From GWF sp031972135 (GTDB lineage: Bacteria > Patescibacteriota > Microgenomatia > UBA1400 > UBA12108), in contig DALYFH010000012.1 of NCBI GenBank assembly GCA_031972135.1, positions 1-32,359 on the forward strand: a DNA stretch of 32,359 bases. Reading direction: 5' to 3'. The notes under the pieces were generated by a model, which worked only from the letters and a program-made list of their open reading frames with translations, was not told the DNA's origin and searched no databases. Position numbers and translations under genes: made by a program. Shown here in pieces: positions 30,825 to 32,359 of the stretch. How positions within the stretch are numbered: the stretch's first letter is position 1; every line of letters begins with the position of its first letter.

Positions 30825-32138
30825 CTATACACGCGTAATGTTAGCCGAGAGCTGGCTCAACCGCTCGTCAAACTTTTCGTATCCCCGATCAATTAGCTCT
30901 ACATTGTGGATCACACTCTCCCCCTCGGCCATGATCGCAGCCATAACTAGGGTAGCGCCACCTCTCAGATCTGGGACGGTGAGCTCACGGCCGACAAAGA
31001 GCGATGGGCCAGTGATGCGGGCAGCGTGAGGATATGCTACTTTCTCGGGGTAGTTAAACTGATAAAACTCCACAGGCTCACTAGGATTAGGATCAAAGTA
31101 TTCGATACTTGCCCCCATCTCGACTAACTGCTCGGTAAAAGCTAACCTGTGCTGAGTCACCGCTTCGACTACATTGGATACGCCAGTAGCCTGAGTCATC
31201 ATGGTAGTCCAGAGTGGCTGCCAATCGGTCATAAAACCAGGCTCAGCTGAGGTGATGATATCTGCCGCAATTAGAGGCTTGTCATACCAAAATCGAATAC
31301 CATATTCTGATTTCTCGTACCTTCCACCAACTTCTTCGAGCTTGGTCAAAAATGCACCAATATGCTCAGCTTTTGCACCTTCAACAATAATGTCGCCTTT
31401 TGTGGCGATGGCCATACAGGCATAGGAGACGGCTTCGTTACGGTCTGGCATGACGTAGTGGGTGGCGCCGCAGAGTTTGTTGACGCCTATGATCTCGATT
31501 GTATCTTCGTGCCGAGTGATTTTGGCTCCCATTTTGTTAAAGAATGAGATCATGTCATCGATCTCTGGCTCTAGTCCTGCATTCTCTAGTACTGTCTTAC
31601 CATCTGCGAGAACAGCTGCGATGATTAGCGCCTCAGTGCCTGTATGTGATTTTTTGGGGAAGCGGTAGGTAGCACCATGCAGGCCGGTCGGTGCTGTCAT
31701 CTCAATCCCAATCTCGGTTAAGTTAACGATAGCGCCCATGGCAGTAAAACCATCTAGATGGCGCTCGATTGGTCTATCACCCAAGGCACAGCCACCAGGG
31801 AGTGGGATGATGGCTTTTTTCTTTTTGTTTAGGAGGAGTCCGGCAAAGAGAGTAGCGGCTCGAGTTTTTTCTCCTGTAAACTTGGGGATTACATGAGTAC
31901 TTAGGGTATCACCCACGACATAGACTGTGTTATCACCAGGCCGGCTAACCTTGACCCCAATTGCCTCTAGTGTTTTGTAGGTCACTTCGACGTCGCCGAT
32001 CTTACTCATATTGAGCAGACGAGACTCGCCCTCACCACAAGCAGCTGCAATTAAGAGTTTGAAACTAGCATTTTTGGCTCCACCCAACCTTACTGCTCCT
32101 TTGAGTGGTGTACCACCGGTGATATGAAAATCTGTCAT
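30825..32138 (-). CDS. murA: UDP-N-acetylglucosamine 1-carboxyvinyltransferase MurA
   Basis: The 437-residue EPSP-synthase-fold enzyme catalyses the first committed step of peptidoglycan synthesis. The start ITGGTPLKGAVRLGGAKNAS (6-25) and Cys117 in PLPGGCALGDRPIE are diagnostic; this cysteine is the fosfomycin target. GTEALIIAAVLADGKT near 170 and the ending DLRGGATLVMAAIMAEGES near 393 follow the family. It is separated from the rest of the wall genes by about 2 kb of accessory genes. Length is normal. Confidence 0.96.
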   Translation of the reverse strand: MTDFHITGGTPLKGAVRLGGAKNASFKLLIAAACGEGESRLLNMSKIGDVEVTYKTLEAIGVKVSRPGDNTVYVVGDTLSTHVIPKFTGEKTRAATLFAGLLLNKKKKAIIPLPGGCALGDRPIERHLDGFTAMGAIVNLTEIGIEMTAPTGLHGATYRFPKKSHTGTEALIIAAVLADGKTVLENAGLEPEIDDMISFFNKMGAKITRHEDTIEIIGVNKLCGATHYVMPDRNEAVSYACMAIATKGDIIVEGAKAEHIGAFLTKLEEVGGRYEKSEYGIRFWYDKPLIAADIITSAEPGFMTDWQPLWTTMMTQATGVSNVVEAVTQHRLAFTEQLVEMGASIEYFDPNPSEPVEFYQFNYPEKVAYPHAARITGPSLFVGRELTVPDLRGGATLVMAAIMAEGESVIHNVELIDRGYEKFDERLSQLSANITRV

Positions 32139-32174
32139 AACGGGTCCAATTGTAACTGAAGGGATTGATCAATG

Positions 32175-32359
32175 CTACCTTTGTGTGCCATTTACCAGAA
32201 ATGCGTTTAGTTGCTTGAGTGTCGAAAATCTAATTTTTGGAGGAAATTCCTCATTATTATCAATTATCAATTCTCCTCCAACTTGCTGAATTTGATGATT
32301 GGCAAGCATTAACAACATTGCCTCACCGTGAGGGTATGGCGCGTTATCATAATCTTCAC
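32175..32359 (-). CDS. 3' end of a minus-strand gene, cut by the right edge
   Basis: The last 61 codons are visible, ending at TAG (32177-32175), 36 bp upstream of murA. The peptide includes DYDNAPYPHGEAMLLMLANH and then IIDNNEEFPPKIRFSTLKQLNAF. Composition and codon pattern look coding and the frame is open to the edge. Family not recognisable from the fragment; it may precede murA in one transcript. Confidence 0.6.
   Translation of the reverse strand, partial: EDYDNAPYPHGEAMLLMLANHQIQQVGGELIIDNNEEFPPKIRFSTLKQLNAFLVNGTQR

Noticed and set aside
1..32359. Recoded UGA (as glycine, known from Gracilibacteria and Absconditabacteria)
   Set aside because: TGA ends several genes at family-normal lengths or in ATGA overlaps, so the standard code applies.
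1..32359. CRISPR array or insertion sequence with transposase
   Set aside because: No regularly spaced direct repeats and no transposase-like ORF were found by reading both strands.

Overview
The window looks like part of a chromosome from a reduced-genome bacterium of the Patescibacteria (Candidate Phyla Radiation), possibly Saccharibacteria or Microgenomates. This rests on compact gene packing, a short archaeal/eukaryotic-type (type 2) isoleucyl-tRNA synthetase, the GGHHNSAL form of the MurG nucleotide-binding start, a condensed mur/fts cluster, and many tiny membrane ORFs beside housekeeping genes. The genetic code appears standard, since TGA ends several clear genes. The phylum is an inference from gene style.

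Layout. (1) 1-847: the end of an EamA-type transporter. (2) 886-8112: a valine tRNA gene (anticodon CAC) cut in its anticodon loop by an integrated element of about 7.15 kb. The 5' half is at 886-925 and the 3' half at 8071-8112; the 8-bp core TTCACATT occurs at both ends, and the two halves join into a perfect 74-nt cloverleaf. Just inside the left end the element carries its own complete tRNA-Val(CAC) (957-1029), apparently replacing the gene it destroys. A structured non-coding stretch and a tyrosine recombinase follow. The cargo is a secreted Excalibur-domain protein, a possible DUF5677-like protein, small unknown ORFs, a membrane-anchored CAP-domain protein, a chain of coupled small membrane ORFs (one with an in-frame amber codon), an XRE repressor with a palindromic operator, and a KAP-family P-loop NTPase.

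(3) 8130-16267, minus strand: a probable operon with promoter, T-box leader, ileS, rodA, rplU, a degenerate Fic-like gene, a Trm11-like methyltransferase, rpmA, parB and a small membrane protein. Two genes sit between rplU and rpmA, which are normally neighbours. (4) 16280-17014: a small membrane ORF and, divergently, greA.

(5) 17007-28582, minus strand: a cell-wall and division cluster in the order dgkA, mraY, murI, murD, ftsW, murG, ftsQ, ftsA, ftsZ, then three small coupled ORFs and a 675-residue unrecognised Rossmann-fold protein. An assembly gap of 10 N lies inside ftsW; simply deleting the N run restores the frame. (6) 28583-32359: a plus-strand hypothetical gene, a HIT-like gene, a strongly structured 118-bp element resembling an integron attC site (or a folded RNA), a 195-residue protein with a ParB/sulfiredoxin-like ending, murA, and the 3' end of another minus-strand gene.

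Together the host genes supply lipid II synthesis (MurA, MurI, MurD, MraY, MurG, lipid kinase), septum and elongation machinery (FtsZ, FtsA, FtsQ, FtsW, RodA), chromosome segregation (ParB) and translation (IleRS, L21, L27). The most unusual system is the element that breaks an essential-type tRNA gene and brings a sequence-divergent replacement.
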